NCBI RefSeq assembly: GCF_900996235.1
Contig: NZ_CAAJGM010000099.1
Coordinates: 1 to 64,000 of the forward strand
Direction: 5' to 3'
DNA from: Paraburkholderia sp. BCC1885
GTDB lineage: Bacteria; Pseudomonadota; Gammaproteobacteria; Burkholderiales; Burkholderiaceae
Length of the DNA stretch: 64,000 bases
Shown here one piece after another: positions 25,058 through 33,931 of the stretch. The stretch's first letter is position 1, and each line of letters begins with the position of its first letter. The notes under the pieces are model-generated. The model had not been told where the DNA came from, made no database searches, and saw only the letters and a program-made list of their open reading frames with translations. Both the position numbers and the translations under genes were made by a program.

Positions 25058-26668
25058 CTAACGAGAAACGCCGTCTGCCACAGCGCGTGGCGGATAAATA
25101 CGGGTGGGAACGAAGGGGATCAGGACGATGAGCGCAATCGACACCACTGCCATCAGACGGAACACATCCGCGCAAGCGAGAACCAGCGCCTGCTCCCGGA
25201 TATGCTCACCGACGAGAGCAAGCATCACCTGATGATCCAGTCCCGGCCGGCTTGCCAACTGATGCCCGATGATGTCCAGGACGTAAGGACGATTACCCAA
25301 CTGGTCCACCAGCACATTCGAGTGGAAATGTTCGCGCATCGTCGTGATGCCCTCCGTCACCCCGGCACCGACGACGACTGCAAATCCCTTGACCGTGTTG
25401 AACCAGGCTGAGGCAAATGGGCCTTCCATCGGCGTCATGCCGTTGGTGGCCAGCATCAGCAGCGGAATCACCGCCATCGGCTGCGCGAAGATCTGGAGCA
25501 TCTGCAAGACGTAGAAGTTCTCGCGTATCCAGTCCGACGTCATGAAACTGCCGGCCATGCACGACAGCGCGATCAGCGCCAATCCTGCCGCCAGTACCCA
25601 GCGGCAATCGACACGGCGGATGTTGCACAGGGCTGCGACGGCGGGTAACGCGATAAGCTGCGGCAGCGCCACACAGAGTGCCAGCGGTGCGAGCTGAAGT
25701 GGCCGATAGCCATGCACCTCGGCCAGATAGCCTGAGGGAACGCCAGGAACGGCGACCAGCACGAGCAGGACACCGCCGAGCGTAATCAGCGCGTGGGTCA
25801 GGTTGCGACGCGCGAGCAGCTGGATCTTGAAGAACGGCAGCGGATGGAACCATTCGTTGACGAGAAAGAGCGCGAGCATGACTGAGCCGGCAACGAACAG
25901 CAGGCAGATCAGCGGCGAGTCGCTCCACCCAAGCCGGGTGCCCTGCTGGAGTGCCGTCACGAGCATGCCGATGGCCGGAAAGCCAAGCAGCACACCACGC
26001 CAGTCGAACTGGCGGAAACGCTCCAGACGCAGCGGGTCCTGTGGCAGTCCCCACGCGATCATGCTGATCGACAGGAAGGCAAGCGGGACGATCTGCCAGA
26101 ACAGGAAGCGCCAGCCGACATATTCGGTCCACAGCGCCGCCAGCGGGGAACCGAGGTTCGGCGCGAAGGTGGCCGTCAGCGCATAGGCCGCCAGACCGTA
26201 GAGCTTGATGCCGGGCGGCAGGAAGCGCAGTGCGACCGTCATCAGCATGGGCGGCAGGCAGCCGCCAGCCAGTCCCTGAAACGCACGCAGCAGCAACAAC
26301 ATGTCAGGCGTCGGCGCAAACGGGAACACGATGCCAAGCAGCGCAAACACGGCGACGGCACCGATCGTGAAACGCCGCAGCGAGAACGTCCCGGAACACC
26401 ACGGGGCGAACATCGTCGCCGAGACCTGGGTGATCTGGTACACCGTGCTCAACCAGGTGCCGTCGTCATGGCTCACGCCCAGCGCGCCGCGAATGTCGGG
26501 CATGGCCGCTTCGGTTACGTGGTCGTTGAGCTGTGCAATAACGACGGCGAGCAGCACGCCGGCCAGTCCGGTCAGGATACGTGCGCCGAACAGAGCGGGT
26601 GCTGCCGCCGGTGCTGGGCCTATCGTGGGCGTAGGTGCCGGGATGGAGACGACCGCAACGTTACTCAC
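25058..26668 (-). CDS. emrB: MFS drug exporter of the EmrB/QacA (DHA2) family
   Basis: 536 residues from GTG 26668, chosen for its GGGAGA ribosome site; an ATG 33 bp upstream (26701) lacks one. About 14 membrane segments. Motifs: DIRGALGVSHDDGTWLSTVYQ, the RAFQGLAGGCLPPM segment (motif B-like), AYALTATFAPNLGSPLAALW (motif C region), GWRFLFWQIVPL. It is the inner-membrane part of a three-protein efflux pump with the next two genes. The LysR gene just upstream, same strand, is the probable regulator. Substrate unknown. Confidence 0.92.
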   Translation of the reverse strand: MSNVAVVSIPAPTPTIGPAPAAAPALFGARILTGLAGVLLAVVIAQLNDHVTEAAMPDIRGALGVSHDDGTWLSTVYQITQVSATMFAPWCSGTFSLRRFTIGAVAVFALLGIVFPFAPTPDMLLLLRAFQGLAGGCLPPMLMTVALRFLPPGIKLYGLAAYALTATFAPNLGSPLAALWTEYVGWRFLFWQIVPLAFLSISMIAWGLPQDPLRLERFRQFDWRGVLLGFPAIGMLVTALQQGTRLGWSDSPLICLLFVAGSVMLALFLVNEWFHPLPFFKIQLLARRNLTHALITLGGVLLVLVAVPGVPSGYLAEVHGYRPLQLAPLALCVALPQLIALPAVAALCNIRRVDCRWVLAAGLALIALSCMAGSFMTSDWIRENFYVLQMLQIFAQPMAVIPLLMLATNGMTPMEGPFASAWFNTVKGFAVVVGAGVTEGITTMREHFHSNVLVDQLGNRPYVLDIIGHQLASRPGLDHQVMLALVGEHIREQALVLACADVFRLMAVVSIALIVLIPFVPTRIYPPRAVADGVSR

Positions 26669-26846
26669 GCCGGTCTCCCTGGAGACCGTGGCCGTTCGCA
26701 TTCTGACGTCGAAAAGAGTTCACCGCAAATCTTCCGTTTTCAGCATGAATGACGGAAGTGTAGGGACGGCAAATCAATCCGAAAATTGAAATGTTTGCAC
26801 TGCTGTCATGCGTCAAACGCACGACAGGATTGGGCTAGACTCGGGT

Positions 26847-27758
26847 CTACACGGTAGGCACACCCACCGTGCAGACCTCCCGGATAATGCGCCGCAACCA
26901 CTGGTGCGCCCCATCGCTCTGGAAGCGAGGGTGCCAGCCCTGAACGATGACAACCGTCTCGAGCGGAAGCGGCAAGGTGAAGGCGCGCGCGCGAATCCCC
27001 ATGCGCTGGACGGCCCAGGCCACGTGCTCGGGCAACGCCAGGATCAGGTCGGACGTCCCCAGCATGAAGACCCCGGAATGAAAGGTGGGGACCACCAGCG
27101 AGACCTCGCGTGACAGACCGAGCGCCTGCAGGGCCGTGTCGATGGGGCCAGTCGCGCGCCCACGGCGCGACACACTGATCTGGTCGTAGCGGGCGAAGCG
27201 CTCCGGAGTGATTTCGGCTTGAAAGATGGGGTGATCGTCGCGCGCCAGTCCGACGAACTTGGTCGTGAACAGGGTCTGCACGTGAACATCCGCACCCATC
27301 GGGCGCATTGCGCTGATGTACAGATCGACCTTGCCGTCGCGGAGCACCGTATCTTCCGACTCGCTCTCGGGCGAAAAGCGCAGCAGCACATGGGGTGCCT
27401 CGCGGCGAACGCGGCCCAGCAGCACCTGGCCGAAGGCGCTGATGAACACGTCGTTGGCATGCAGGCTGAAGTTTCGCTTCAGGGTGGAAAGGTCCACCTC
27501 CCGCTCGGGTTGCAGGAGCTGGCGTGCGCCTTCCACTGAACTGTGAACCTGCTCGCGCAGCGCCAGGGCGCGCGGCGTCGGTACCATCCTGCGCCCGACC
27601 TTCACGAGAATCGGGTCGCCGACCGCCTCCCGAATGCGCGCGAGCGTGCGGCTCATTGCCGGGGCACTCAGGTTCATCCGTCGCGCCGCCCCGACGACCG
27701 ACCCTTCCTCCAGCAGGACGTCCAGGGCGAATAGGAGATTGAGGTCGGGAGAGTGCAT
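26847..27758 (-). CDS. LysR-family regulator of the efflux operon
   Basis: 303 residues from ATG 27758 (a TTG nine bases upstream is also in frame). HTH: LNLLFALDVLLEEGSVVGAARRM, APAMSRTLARIREAVGDPILV, in the NodD/PcpR-like group. It precedes the efflux operon on the same strand by about 150 bp. A perfect inverted repeat (27759-27780) sits immediately before its start codon and is a candidate autoregulatory site. Confidence 0.9.
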   Translation of the reverse strand: MHSPDLNLLFALDVLLEEGSVVGAARRMNLSAPAMSRTLARIREAVGDPILVKVGRRMVPTPRALALREQVHSSVEGARQLLQPEREVDLSTLKRNFSLHANDVFISAFGQVLLGRVRREAPHVLLRFSPESESEDTVLRDGKVDLYISAMRPMGADVHVQTLFTTKFVGLARDDHPIFQAEITPERFARYDQISVSRRGRATGPIDTALQALGLSREVSLVVPTFHSGVFMLGTSDLILALPEHVAWAVQRMGIRARAFTLPLPLETVVIVQGWHPRFQSDGAHQWLRRIIREVCTVGVPTV

Positions 27759-27780
27759 AGGAGACAATTATAGGTCTCCT
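27759..27780. promoter_or_regulatory. Inverted repeat at the LysR start
   Basis: Perfect AGGAGAC-N8-GTCTCCT, adjacent to the LysR start codon on the minus strand and about 120 bp from the divergent stress-protein gene. Its position suits autorepression. Inferred from symmetry only. Confidence 0.5.
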
Positions 27781-27900
27781 TTGCTAACGATATTTGCACT
27801 GAGCCATGCGTCCCGTGCAGCATAGCCGTGCATGGCGCGGCATTTCCGATTGCGTCAGAGCAGTGCAACATGGCGCCATCGTCAAGCCCCTGCGCGCATC

Positions 27901-28356
27901 ATGTTCCATACCTTGCTTGTGCCTCTCGACGGCACACCACAGAGTGACCGCGTAATCGATCTTGCCGTCCGTGCTGCGGCGGCGAACCAATCGCGACTAC
28001 ATGTCCTGTGCGTCGTTGACCCCGCCTACGCGCTCTCGCCTGCCGACGTGGATGGCGTCGAGCCGGATGGGCTGACTTATCCGCCCGCCATCGACCAGAC
28101 CACGCGTGCCGGGCATATTGTCGAAGCTGCGGTCCAGCGATTGCAAAGCCAGGGATGGGCCGCAGAAGGTCGGGTCTGTGCGGGGCAACCGGGTGACACC
28201 ATCATCACCGAAGCGAAGCGGATCGACGCGGATGTGATCGTCATGGGCCACCGCCATCTGTCGCGGTTACAGCGTTGGGCCGACCCTTCGACAGCGGGAA
28301 CCGTGATCGACCAGGCGCCCTGCCCGGTCCTGGTCGAAACCGGGAATGACGTATGA
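27901..28356 (+). CDS. Universal stress protein (UspA family)
   Basis: 151 residues from ATG 27901. The fold's start (MFHTLLVPLDGTPQSDRVIDLAV) and end (VIVMGHRHLSRLQRW, GTVIDQAPCPVLVE) are clear. The ATP-binding loop G-x2-G-x9-G(S/T) is incomplete (GHRH in place of G-x2-G), so ATP binding is uncertain. Alanine-rich cytoplasmic protein with unknown partner; next to a broken flavin reductase 20 bp downstream. Confidence 0.88.
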   Translation: MFHTLLVPLDGTPQSDRVIDLAVRAAAANQSRLHVLCVVDPAYALSPADVDGVEPDGLTYPPAIDQTTRAGHIVEAAVQRLQSQGWAAEGRVCAGQPGDTIITEAKRIDADVIVMGHRHLSRLQRWADPSTAGTVIDQAPCPVLVETGNDV

Positions 28357-28375
28357 ACGATGGCCAATTCTCATC

Positions 28376-28881
28376 GTGAAAATCATCGAGATCACGCCGC
28401 GCAGCATGTACTACGGCACCCCGGTCGCCCTGATTGTGACGCTGAACGCCGATGGCTCGGAGAACCTCGCCCCCATGTCGTCGTCGTGGTCATTACGCGA
28501 GCGCATCGTGCTCGGTATGGGCACAGCATCACGGACCGTGACCTGCAACGCCATCCGGAGCTGTCCATCAATTTTCCGGATGCCCCCCTGTGGCGCGAGG
28601 TCGAGAAACTTTCTGGGCTAACCGGCGCCAGCGGCGTTCCAGAGCATAAAGCTGCGCAATTCCGGTTTGAAGCCGACAAATGGAGCGTTGCCGGTTTCAC
28701 CCGAATCGCATCGGCACATACCCGGCCCGGGCGGATTGCCGGATGTCCCTTGCGGATGGAAGCCATCGTTGAGAGCCTGTCCCCTGTTGAGGACGAACCG
28801 GAAGGCTTCACCGTGATCATCGCTCGGGTCAACGCCACGCACGCAATCGGTCGAATGAACCGCCCTGTCCGAAGCTCGTAA
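28376..28881 (+). pseudogene. Flavin reductase-like FMN protein, frameshifted and truncated
   Basis: Starts at GTG 28376. The first part (MYYGTPVALIVTLNADGSENLAPMSSSWSL-type, then LGMGTASRT) is in one frame, and the second part (RHPELSINFPDAPLWREVEKLSGL, then VPEHKAAQFRF) continues in another; the break is at about 28535-28560 and needs only a one-base change. The C-terminal H-x...-W/PLLY end of the family is also missing (stop at 28879-28881). Related proteins bind FMN and reduce flavins or other acceptors. Probably dead. Confidence 0.78.
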
Positions 28882-28934
28882 TGTAGCCGCCGCCCATCAA
28901 CGATCGGATATGTTTGTGTTGTTCGCGTGATGGA

Positions 28935-29705
28935 CTATTGGCGGCTATTGGCTTGGGGTACCCACCTAGCCAAGTATTTGCCAAGAGCACTAGCCGCTAC
29001 CATGATCGCAAACCTCGTGTTCGTGACCAGGTACCGCTTCCACATGCGCCGCGGCTCCTGTAGCAAGCGGTACGTCCATTCCAGTCCCATGCGCTGCATC
29101 CATAGCGGCGCACGTTTCACCCTTCGTGCCACCACATCGAAGGTCCCCCCCACACCCATCACGAAATCCACACCCAGCTCCGCGCGCCAACGGGCGATGA
29201 ACGTCTCCTTGCGCGGTGACGGCATCGCCACGAACAGCAGCCGGGCGCGGGACAGCCGGATCCTTTCAACGACGGCTGGTTCATCATCGGCAAAGTAGCC
29301 ATGGTGATAGCCTGCTATCTGTAGTCCAGGGTGCTCCAGCGCGCAACGCCCTGCCACTTCCTCGACAACGTCGGCTCGTGCACCCAGCAGAAACACCGGT
29401 AGGCCGCGCTGTGCAGCTTCACCGAGCAGCCGCCAGAAAAAATCAATGCCCGCCACCCGTTCAGGCATACCCAGGCCCAGCAACCTGGCCGCCCAGACAA
29501 TACCCATGCCGTCTACACCAATCATCTCGCACGCATGCACCGAGGCCGCGAGCGTCGCGTCTGTCTGAAGGTTCACCAGCTTGGCCACATTGATCGCGAC
29601 ATGCTGCGTGAAAAGGCCGGCGTCGAGACGCTCCATCGCGAAATCAATGCTCGCCTGCATCGAGCCGGTATCGATGGGGCAGCCAAATAGCTCGATACGC
29701 TTCAT
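28935..29705 (-). CDS. WecG/TagA/CpsF-family glycosyltransferase
   Basis: 256 residues from ATG 29705. A GT26-type enzyme that adds a sugar (ManNAcA in WecG, ManNAc in TagA) to a lipid-linked GlcNAc at the inner membrane. Motifs: FTQHVAINVAKLVNLQ, IGVDGMGIVWAARLLG, VFLLGA, FVAMPSPRKETF and the GVGGTFDVVARRVKRAP block followed by QRMGLEWTYRLLQEP. It is the last gene of the exopolysaccharide operon; its start overlaps the polymerase stop by 4 bp. With wecB/wecC upstream, a ManNAcA transferase role is the best guess. Confidence 0.9.
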   Translation of the reverse strand: MKRIELFGCPIDTGSMQASIDFAMERLDAGLFTQHVAINVAKLVNLQTDATLAASVHACEMIGVDGMGIVWAARLLGLGMPERVAGIDFFWRLLGEAAQRGLPVFLLGARADVVEEVAGRCALEHPGLQIAGYHHGYFADDEPAVVERIRLSRARLLFVAMPSPRKETFIARWRAELGVDFVMGVGGTFDVVARRVKRAPLWMQRMGLEWTYRLLQEPRRMWKRYLVTNTRFAIMVAASALGKYLARWVPQANSRQ

Positions 29706-30934
29706 CCTCCGCTCCGCGCCAGGTGTGCTGGCAGTCGCGCACCGTTGCGTCTCGGGATATGAAGCGCGTCGCGCTTCGATGCTCCAATGACCAGGCTCGC
29801 AAAAATCACGGCATTGCTGATCACGTAGTACGAGTAGATGTTGTTCTCGAACGCGAAACGTATCACCAGCGCCATAACGACAAAGAGCCATCCAGGGAGG
29901 TAACGCCGAACGTACTGGATCAGACGAAGCAGATGAAAGATCACAAGCACAAGAAAAACGACCCCAAAATCAATCAGCAGGAGAACGAAGTCGTTATGCG
30001 GCATCGCACCGTTCCATACATCCATAAAGCCACCGATGCCGTTGCCAAAAAGGGTGTCCCAAGCCTCCTGATGAGCGATATAGAAGCCGTACACCAGGTC
30101 CGCGTAGATGCGCCAGGTGAATGATCCCTGCTGGTCACCTGCAAACTCCGTGATACCGCCCGCACTCTGCGCCGAGCGGACAAGCTGTGTCCAGCGACCG
30201 CCGAATATCAGTACGAAGGGCGCGACGATCTTGTCGTAGTCCGGGCGGCTGAACGCGTAAAGTGCTGCGAGCCCGGCACCCGCCACGGCGCACACCGAGA
30301 GCCCGAGCAGGATAAGCCTGCCAGGCGACATCCTGCGCCACCGGAAGCAGATGGCGAGCGCCAGTACCATCGCCCCCGTCGATGTCGTGAGATACGCTAC
30401 TACTACGAAAAGCATCCTGATGCCCGACGCAAACGGCACACGACGGCGTTGCGACAGTACATAGTTCACGGGTAGCAGCATGATCAGGACGTAACTGCCG
30501 AGCAGATTCGCGTATTCGAAGTTCCAGAACTCCCGCGACTCGATATGTCCCAGCGCCGCGGAAACGAGATAATTCCCCACGAAACAGCACAGGAAGAATC
30601 CAAGCAGCAGTCTGAACAGCCGCGCCATCAAGTCGCTGCTCATTGTTCGGCCCGCACTGTAGAAGAGAACCGCCAGGACGGGAAGCGTCAGAAGCTTGTA
30701 GCTGATCGGATTCTCCGGCTGCCTGCACAGCTCGAGAATGAGAAAGGCCAGTGTCACGAGGGTCCAGCCCAACGCACGAACGCTCACGTGCAGCGACGGC
30801 CGCAGGACGATCACCAGCATCAGGAGCATGCCGTTGAATGCAATGAAGGTGATCTCACGGGCGGGAATAAAGAAGTCCATCAAAAACTTGAACGACATCG
30901 CCACGAGCGTCAGGTAGTAGCCCTTCGCTCTCAT
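29702..30934 (-). CDS. wzy: O-antigen polymerase/ligase-like membrane protein (Wzy-like)
   Basis: 410 residues from ATG 30934. About 11-12 membrane segments (KGYYLTLVAMSFKFLMDFF, ALGWTLVTLAFLILEL, FVGNYLVSAALG and others) and a large loop rich in charged residues between helices near the end, as in Wzy polymerases. The loop has LFGNGIGGFMDVWNGAMPHNDF, the typical GxG...HN segment of the O-antigen ligase/polymerase superfamily. It would join repeat units at the periplasmic face. Overlaps both neighbours by 4 bp. Confidence 0.85.
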   Translation of the reverse strand: MRAKGYYLTLVAMSFKFLMDFFIPAREITFIAFNGMLLMLVIVLRPSLHVSVRALGWTLVTLAFLILELCRQPENPISYKLLTLPVLAVLFYSAGRTMSSDLMARLFRLLLGFFLCCFVGNYLVSAALGHIESREFWNFEYANLLGSYVLIMLLPVNYVLSQRRRVPFASGIRMLFVVVAYLTTSTGAMVLALAICFRWRRMSPGRLILLGLSVCAVAGAGLAALYAFSRPDYDKIVAPFVLIFGGRWTQLVRSAQSAGGITEFAGDQQGSFTWRIYADLVYGFYIAHQEAWDTLFGNGIGGFMDVWNGAMPHNDFVLLLIDFGVVFLVLVIFHLLRLIQYVRRYLPGWLFVVMALVIRFAFENNIYSYYVISNAVIFASLVIGASKRDALHIPRRNGARLPAHLARSGG

Positions 30935-31725
30935 CGCGACGTCCCCGCACCGAGCGCCAGCAGCCCGCCACGCCGCTGATATAAAAACACATCCCCGAAA
31001 TCCATTTCGCGGTGACTCACATCGCTGGGCGAGGTCAGCCATAGCCATTTATAGATACCGACCTTCAGATAGGCCGCCGTGTCGTCGGCGTAGGCGTTTC
31101 CCAGGTCGTGTTCCCTCAGGACAGGTTGCCCGTTCCGGTATAGCTCCGTGACGCTGTGTTGCCCCGCCGCGCCCGGAATGTAGTGCAACTGCCAGCAGGT
31201 CTGCCTGCCAAGATCATCAGCGATCAAACCGAACCGGATCACGCGCAACGATGTTTTCTGATCCGTGCGCACATTCAGCTCATAGTGGTCCCCGTAGACA
31301 AGCAGCGCAAACGGAGGCGGTCCTGATGCCGGGCCCTGGTGGATCTGGGTGACGATCTCTGGCTGCTTCCGGTCGATCATAAAATCAGCCGGCAGCAATG
31401 TGGACCACATCAGCAGATAGTCCGTCCCGTTCGCGAGAAGGGTCCTGCCGAGCGACAACTCCGCGCGCGGCGACCCGTTCGCCACCGCGGCGAAATCGTC
31501 CGAGCGGTTCACTTCAACGTGAAGTACTGCGCCACCGGCGACAGCCGACTGTTTCACTGAGATCTGCGCCGTCGTGGGCGCCTGAACACCGGCCCACGCG
31601 GGAATGCCGTCTTGCCAGTCAGTGCGCATCACCAGCTCATAGTCGTGCGGCGTCGAGGAATCACAGCGCGCGAGCGCGAGTATCGCGCGGGACCACAGCA
31701 CCAGGCACAGAACGATTTTCCTCAT
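30931..31725 (-). CDS. Secreted polysaccharide lyase-like protein
   Basis: 264 residues from ATG 31725. An N-terminal signal peptide (MRKIVLCLVLWSRAILALA) directs it to the periplasm. The rest is a beta-jelly-roll-type domain with VNRSDDFAAVANGSPRAELS, TDYLLMWSTLLPADF, RKQPEIVTQIHQGP, YGDHYELNVRTD and LKVGIYKWLWL, typical of heparin lyase I/PL7/PL20-like families. It would trim or degrade the nascent polymer, or help release it. Overlaps the polymerase start by 4 bp, so it is part of the operon. Activity not proven. Confidence 0.8.
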   Translation of the reverse strand: MRKIVLCLVLWSRAILALARCDSSTPHDYELVMRTDWQDGIPAWAGVQAPTTAQISVKQSAVAGGAVLHVEVNRSDDFAAVANGSPRAELSLGRTLLANGTDYLLMWSTLLPADFMIDRKQPEIVTQIHQGPASGPPPFALLVYGDHYELNVRTDQKTSLRVIRFGLIADDLGRQTCWQLHYIPGAAGQHSVTELYRNGQPVLREHDLGNAYADDTAAYLKVGIYKWLWLTSPSDVSHREMDFGDVFLYQRRGGLLALGAGTSR

Positions 31726-31736
31726 GGCGCCCCCCG

Positions 31737-32729
31737 TCAGTCTTTTCCAGGTGTTGGCATGGCGGCTTCTGGCGGTTCGGCTCGCGCCACCCGGCGGTAC
31801 ACGGTACTCACGCGTGCGGCGATCTGCGTCGACAGGTAACCGAGCTCCGCCAGGCGCGCCGGACCGTTCGTGCGCTGACCGCTGGCGAGCACTTCGCCAA
31901 GGGCGCCGGCGATGTCGGCCGGATTCCGTCCGCGGACCACGTGACATCCTTCGACGCCATTGAGCACTTGGGCCACATCGCCCACGTTCACCGATACGAT
32001 CGGCAGCCCGCACGCCATCGCTTCCTTGATCGACTGGGGCGAGCCTTCCCGCCGCGATGTCATCACCAGCGCATCCGCCTGTTGCAACAGATCTCGCACC
32101 CCCTCGCGATCCAGTCCATCAATGCAACGTTCGGCGACCGGATAGGGCACGATGCGACGCACGCGTTCGATGGCGTCGGTGAACAATGCATGGTCCTTTT
32201 CCGGTCGGCGCGTGGATGACGGAAAGACGACGATCTTTGCGGTCTCTATTACCCGTACGGTGGGTGGACAAAACAGGGCATCGTTGACTGCGCACGGGAT
32301 CGTCACGCAGTGTCGTGCGAGTGGTGTCACATCGCGCCGGATTTCCTCACTCACGGCAATGCACACGTGAGCAAAGCGGATTGCCATCCTCGTCACCCGT
32401 CGCAACATCGGGGGGCCGAACACGTCCGATCCGTGCAGCGTAATGACGATTCTTTTTCTCGCCAGGAACCGGACAAGAGGCGCCGACCAGGCTGTCAACC
32501 CGAAGTGATAGTGAACGATGTCATACCGCTTGCTACACAGGCGGAAAAGGATAGTCAGCAGAGACATCGCGTAATAAAGACGGCTTGCGAAACCCTTTAC
32601 GACCACAACGTCGATCTCCGTATCGGCAACACGGCGCAGCGCATCGACCTGCTCCGATACGAAGACACCCTGGGCGGGCTGCAGCGGGTTCGCCCCGGCA
32701 AACATGTTCGTCACGAGCAGTATTCTCAT
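31737..32729 (-). CDS. Glycosyltransferase family 4
   Basis: 330 residues. GT-B fold with N-terminal MRILLVTNMFAGANPLQPAQG, IVHYHFGLTAWSAPLVR, VITLHGSDVFG and AVSEEIRRDVTPLARH. The C-terminal sugar-nucleotide site has VVFPSSTRRPEKDH and the E-x7-E motif in SRREGSPQSIKEAMACGLPIVSV. A retaining transferase building the repeat unit at the inner membrane. Sugar unknown. Starts 4 bp inside the previous gene's stop. Confidence 0.9.
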   Translation of the reverse strand: MRILLVTNMFAGANPLQPAQGVFVSEQVDALRRVADTEIDVVVVKGFASRLYYAMSLLTILFRLCSKRYDIVHYHFGLTAWSAPLVRFLARKRIVITLHGSDVFGPPMLRRVTRMAIRFAHVCIAVSEEIRRDVTPLARHCVTIPCAVNDALFCPPTVRVIETAKIVVFPSSTRRPEKDHALFTDAIERVRRIVPYPVAERCIDGLDREGVRDLLQQADALVMTSRREGSPQSIKEAMACGLPIVSVNVGDVAQVLNGVEGCHVVRGRNPADIAGALGEVLASGQRTNGPARLAELGYLSTQIAARVSTVYRRVARAEPPEAAMPTPGKD

Positions 32730-33931
32730 ATCAGTCTCCTGAACGCTTCCACGTAACGACCGGCTACGTACTGCGCACTGAAGTGCGTCGCCAGCGTTTC
32801 GCTCCCGGCATCCAGAAGAGGGCTGCGGCCGAAGAGTCTGATCGCGTCAGCGATCTCCTTCGCGTCGTGCGATACCGCTACCCCGCCACCATTGAGCGCC
32901 AGATAATCGCGTACAGGTCCCGCCGGCGAGACGGCCAGGATCGGCTTGCGCAGCGTGGCGTAGTCAGCAAACTTGCTAGGAAGAAATGGACTCTCCTCCA
33001 TGCGGGCCTCGATCACCGCAAGGCCGCGCGCTGCGCGGCTGATTTCCTGCGCCACGTCCGGCCCCACCTCGTCAGTGAAATCGACAAGCCCCCGCTGCTC
33101 CAGGTCCACGCAGGCAAGACGGAAAGAAGGATCGACATCGCCAATGAAGCTGAATCCGGAGATGGCACCGTCGCCCCGACCTTCTGCGCCGTAGAGCCGG
33201 ATAGCGTCGATCAGTTGAGGAAAGACGCGCTCGCGCGTCAGCTTCCCCACATGCACAATGCGAGAGCCATAGCGCTCCAGCAAGGCAGGGTCGGGCGGAC
33301 CCACAGGCGCCGGCGTACCGATATGCGGCACAACGCAGCACTCGGGCCGCATATGTGCGGGCCATTCGTCAACCAGCCTGTCTGCGGTCGTCCCACTACT
33401 CACCAGCACACCCCGGGCCGCCGAGAGCACGCTGTGCAACGCGTGCATCTGGAGTGGCTTGAGCGCCATTGAGAGCCGTGTGCGGTATGGATACGGTGTC
33501 AGCGACAGCGGCCAGAGATCGCTGAAATACGCGACCCATCGCTGCCGCAGTGACCTGGGAAGTGCCAGGCCGATCAGGTGTGAACGAAACGGCGTCGACT
33601 GCGTCATCACAACATCGGCGTTGAATGTGCTGTCCAGTCGCACCACCCTCCCGGCCATCTCCCGCACCCAGGCTGCGCGCCGGTGGACCGACTCAATCTC
33701 ATGACCGGCGCGCCAGCGCATCCGTTGCAGCAGGCTTTCCGGCTTCGCCCGGACCGGCGCGGGCACGTGCATGACCGGATATCGGCGATATCCCACAGGC
33801 AAAAGTTGTGTCCCGCAAAGCACCTGCACCTGGCAACCTGCTTCGTGAAGCGCGTCAGCCACCTTCGTGGCCTGCAACGCCTGCGCACCGGTTTCGGGAG
33901 CGAAGTGCTGGCACGCAATCAGGATCTTCAT
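32726..33931 (-). CDS. Glycosyltransferase (GT-B fold)
   Basis: 401 residues from ATG 33931, chosen because it overlaps the flippase stop by 4 bp. N-terminus: MKILIACQHFAPETGAQALQ; further on ADVVMTQSTPFRSHLIGLAL, VAYFSDLWPLSLTPY, VLVSSGTTADRL. The C-terminal half has VHVGKLTRERVFPQLIDAI and VIEARMEESPFLPSKFADYATLRKPILAV. The acidic pair is weaker than in the next GT4 enzyme, so the exact family is less sure. Part of repeat-unit assembly. Confidence 0.85.
   Translation of the reverse strand: MKILIACQHFAPETGAQALQATKVADALHEAGCQVQVLCGTQLLPVGYRRYPVMHVPAPVRAKPESLLQRMRWRAGHEIESVHRRAAWVREMAGRVVRLDSTFNADVVMTQSTPFRSHLIGLALPRSLRQRWVAYFSDLWPLSLTPYPYRTRLSMALKPLQMHALHSVLSAARGVLVSSGTTADRLVDEWPAHMRPECCVVPHIGTPAPVGPPDPALLERYGSRIVHVGKLTRERVFPQLIDAIRLYGAEGRGDGAISGFSFIGDVDPSFRLACVDLEQRGLVDFTDEVGPDVAQEISRAARGLAVIEARMEESPFLPSKFADYATLRKPILAVSPAGPVRDYLALNGGGVAVSHDAKEIADAIRLFGRSPLLDAGSETLATHFSAQYVAGRYVEAFRRLI

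Noticed and set aside
27159..27200. A frameshift in the LysR gene upstream of the efflux operon
   Set aside because: The frame is continuous with full helix-turn-helix and effector domains; no damage is seen.
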